From Ruminiclostridium sp. (GTDB lineage: Bacteria > Bacillota_A > Clostridia > Oscillospirales > Ruminococcaceae), in NCBI GenBank assembly GCA_017550775.1, contig JAFZOA010000101.1:1-13895 (forward strand): 13,895 nt of DNA, given 5' to 3'. Under the pieces are notes generated by a model. The model was not told the origin of the DNA and ran no database searches. It saw only the letters and a program-made list of their open reading frames with translations. This document shows, piece after piece, positions 12,458-13,895 of the stretch (positions within the stretch are counted from its first letter, which is position 1; every line of letters begins with the position of its first letter). Made by a program: the position numbers and the translations under genes.

Positions 12458-12486
12458 ATTATATCACGTCTTTCCGGATTTGTCAA
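12458..12486 (-). promoter_or_regulatory. Consensus promoter of the tRNA-Thr transcript
   Basis: On the minus strand TTGACA (12486-12481), 17 bp and TATAAT (12463-12458) with extended TGA predict a start near 12451, about 230 nt upstream of tRNA-Thr. It overlaps the end of the acetyltransferase gene. A perfect consensus fits a stable-RNA promoter. Confidence 0.8.
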
Positions 12487-12992
12487 CTCTTTTTTCTAAG
12501 CTCAATACTCAACCTATACATCACTTCTCTTATCTCTTTCCCGCCTATGTTATCATTCAGAAACTCACCCGAGCATTCAAATCCGTTTCTTTCGTAGAAT
12601 CTTCTCGCCCTTGTATTCTCCTCCAGCACCCACAGCAGCAGCTCCGTAAAGCCGAGCGCTCCCAGCTCCTCTATACATCTTTCCAGCAGCAGCCTCCCAT
12701 ACCCTTTTCCCATAAATTCCGGGACAAAGTAGATCGAAACGATCTCTCCGAAGCCACTGTACTTTTCCCACCTCGACCTGCAAAAGGACGCGGTGCCGAC
12801 GAACCGTCCTTCCTCGACAACAACGAGACTGTTCATTCCCTCTCTGGTGATACTCTTTGCCCAGCGCCCCTCGGGAATGCTGTCAAGGTACTCCTGCGGG
12901 ATGATTCCCCTGTACGCGTATTTCCAGCTTCGCTCGTAGATATTGCTTATTTCGCGCAGATCGTCATTCTGCCCGACGAACCTGATCTCCAT
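12483..12992 (-). CDS. GNAT-family N-acetyltransferase
   Basis: Encodes 169 aa from ATG 12992 (AAAGG just upstream); a GTG at 12998 is an alternative start. It has the GNAT fold that transfers an acetyl group from acetyl-CoA. The N-terminus MEIRFVGQNDDLREISNIYE is the usual first strand and helix. SIYFVPEFMGKGYGRLLLER holds motif A, with the pyrophosphate-binding loop GKGYG at residues 95-99. EENTRARRFYERNGFECSGE is motif B with the conserved Tyr. The Trp/Tyr-rich segment SWKYAYRGIIPQEYLDS is typical of the subgroup that acetylates small amines, antibiotics or protein N-termini; the substrate is not predictable. It is chromosomal, runs leftward and its end overlaps the tRNA promoter. The length is normal. 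Confidence 0.9.
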   Translation of the reverse strand: MEIRFVGQNDDLREISNIYERSWKYAYRGIIPQEYLDSIPEGRWAKSITREGMNSLVVVEEGRFVGTASFCRSRWEKYSGFGEIVSIYFVPEFMGKGYGRLLLERCIEELGALGFTELLLWVLEENTRARRFYERNGFECSGEFLNDNIGGKEIREVMYRLSIELRKKS

Positions 12993-13029
12993 TTGCACCT
13001 TTTCCTTTCAGCCGTCTTATCCGAAACAT

Positions 13030-13054
13030 ATCCCCCTCCTTTACAGAGGGGGAT
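13030..13054 (-). terminator. Hairpin after the flotillin gene
   Basis: ATCCCCCTC (13030-13038) pairs perfectly with GAGGGGGAT (13046-13054). On the minus strand it is followed by ATGTTTC, a poor U-tract, so termination may be partial. It lies 15 bp beyond the flotillin stop. Confidence 0.6.
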
Positions 13055-13069
13055 AAACCTGTTATACGA

Positions 13070-13895
13070 TCATTCTACCGGAGGAGCGGCGGGAGCAGCC
13101 GGCTCTGCGGGGATCTCTGTCTGAACCTGCGTTCCGAGGTAATCCGGAAGCTTCATGCCAGCCTGATCGAACATCTCACCGAGCGGCGGGACAGACTTGA
13201 ACAAACCGCTGATAAAGTCTGCGGTAGAGCTCTTTCCGTCCTTGTTCGAGCCGCCGTCCCAGACGGTGACCTTGTCGATCTTGATGTTCTTGATAGCATC
13301 GACCTGAATACGCAGGAGGTCTTCCATCTTGTCCGCGAGAATGAGCTTTACAGCGTCGTCCGCGGTGCCGGCGGTACTTACGAGTTCACGCATACCTTCC
13401 GCCTGCTTCTGGAGTATCTCGCGCATACCGTTTGCCTGTGCTTCCATTTTCGCAAAGATAGCGTCCGCTTCACCCTTTGCCTTGCGGCGGATAACTTCCG
13501 CTTCCGCTTCAGCCGCGATCTGAGCCTGTTCCTTGGCGATCTGAGCCTTTACGATTATATCGGCCTTCTGAGTAGCCATTTCAAGGTTAGCACGCTCCTG
13601 CTCGGCGAGCTTCTGAGCCGCGTATGCTTCCTCGCGCGCCTTTGCGGCCTGTACAGCCTCGGCTGCGGTCGCAAGCTTGAGAGCTTCCGCTTCCTTTTCA
13701 CGTCTGTTCGCGTCGGACTGTGCTACAGCTATCTTAGCGGCGTTTTCACCCTCGACAGCCTTCGCGTTTGCTGCCGCGACTTCGACACGCTGTTCACGCA
13801 GAGCGTTCGCCTGACCTATCTCACCGTCGCGTCCGGTCTGCGCGATAGCGATCTTAGCATTGTTCTGAGCCTTTGCGTCCGCCTCGGCCTCGATC
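13070..13895 (-). CDS. Flotillin-like SPFH protein, C-terminal part (5' end outside window)
   Basis: The frame is open to the window edge, giving 274 residues of the C-terminal part. Flotillins scaffold membrane microdomains; the SPFH domain and membrane anchor would lie outside the window. Visible here are the long Ala/Glu-rich coiled coil with the flotillin EA-type repeats (IEAEADAKAQNNAKIAIAQT; QANALREQRVEVAAANAKAV; REKEAEALKLATAAEAVQ; RKAKGEADAIFAKMEAQANG), then the conserved C-terminal domain (ADKMEDLLRIQVDAIKNIKI, DKVTVWDGGSN). A Pro/Ala-rich tail (EIPAEPAAPAAPPVE) follows. The layout is closer to Bacillus FloT/YuaG than to the shorter FloA. It is a chromosomal housekeeping-type gene, outside the mobile element, and supports a Gram-positive host. 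Confidence 0.9.
   Translation of the reverse strand, partial: IEAEADAKAQNNAKIAIAQTGRDGEIGQANALREQRVEVAAANAKAVEGENAAKIAVAQSDANRREKEAEALKLATAAEAVQAAKAREEAYAAQKLAEQERANLEMATQKADIIVKAQIAKEQAQIAAEAEAEVIRRKAKGEADAIFAKMEAQANGMREILQKQAEGMRELVSTAGTADDAVKLILADKMEDLLRIQVDAIKNIKIDKVTVWDGGSNKDGKSSTADFISGLFKSVPPLGEMFDQAGMKLPDYLGTQVQTEIPAEPAAPAAPPVE

Overview
The window looks like part of a low-to-mid GC Clostridia genome, most plausibly a Ruminococcus-type gut Firmicute. The evidence is Firmicute-style Shine-Dalgarno sites, sigma-A promoters with 17-bp spacers, the style of the phage proteins, a CCA-encoding tRNA-Thr and a chromosomal flotillin. The organism is inferred from these features, not from a database match.

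Right flank (12145-13895): chromosome. Leftward genes encode a flotillin C-terminus (cut by the window edge), a GNAT acetyltransferase and tRNA-Thr(CGT). A consensus promoter drives the tRNA, and a decayed tRNA-like segment lies between promoter and tRNA.

Integrated element (about 12145 leftward to an end not seen in this window): a tyrosine integrase sits next to the 3' end of tRNA-Thr. It is directly preceded by an XRE-family repressor (TAA/ATG abutting). Diverging from the repressor is a leftward operon (9548 to 2167): a 59-aa phage-type protein missed by length cut-offs, a 118-aa winged-helix-like protein, an excisionase-like protein, a replication initiator with iteron-like repeats inside its own gene, a sigma-70-family factor, a 1369-aa tail tape measure protein and an ArpU/RinA-like late regulator. 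No terminase, portal, capsid, tail tube or baseplate gene is visible. The order int, repressor, divergent switch, xis, rep, ori and accessory block is that of phage-inducible chromosomal islands (PICI-type satellites). The lone tape measure protein, flanked by two sigma-like regulators, is the most unusual content.

Left module (17-1860): a small HTH_26-type regulator is transcribed leftward and a four-gene operon rightward. The operon encodes a 35-aa leucine zipper, a stand-alone HIRAN protein and two unknown small proteins. Between the two lie back-to-back sigma-A promoters and three evenly spaced operators of the form TTACAT-N9-ATGTAA, a compact lambda-like switch. An 11-bp terminator ends the operon. 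About 300 bp of hairpin-rich DNA without a convincing gene separates it from the converging leftward operon.

The leftward operon also carries counter-transcribing promoters in its gene junctions. One of them (8926-8954) leads within about 75 nt to a perfect intrinsic terminator and so defines a candidate small RNA. Inferred logic: the XRE repressor and interleaved promoters hold the element dormant; on induction Xis, Rep and ori excise and replicate it, and the sigma and ArpU-like proteins serve late expression, including the tape measure protein.
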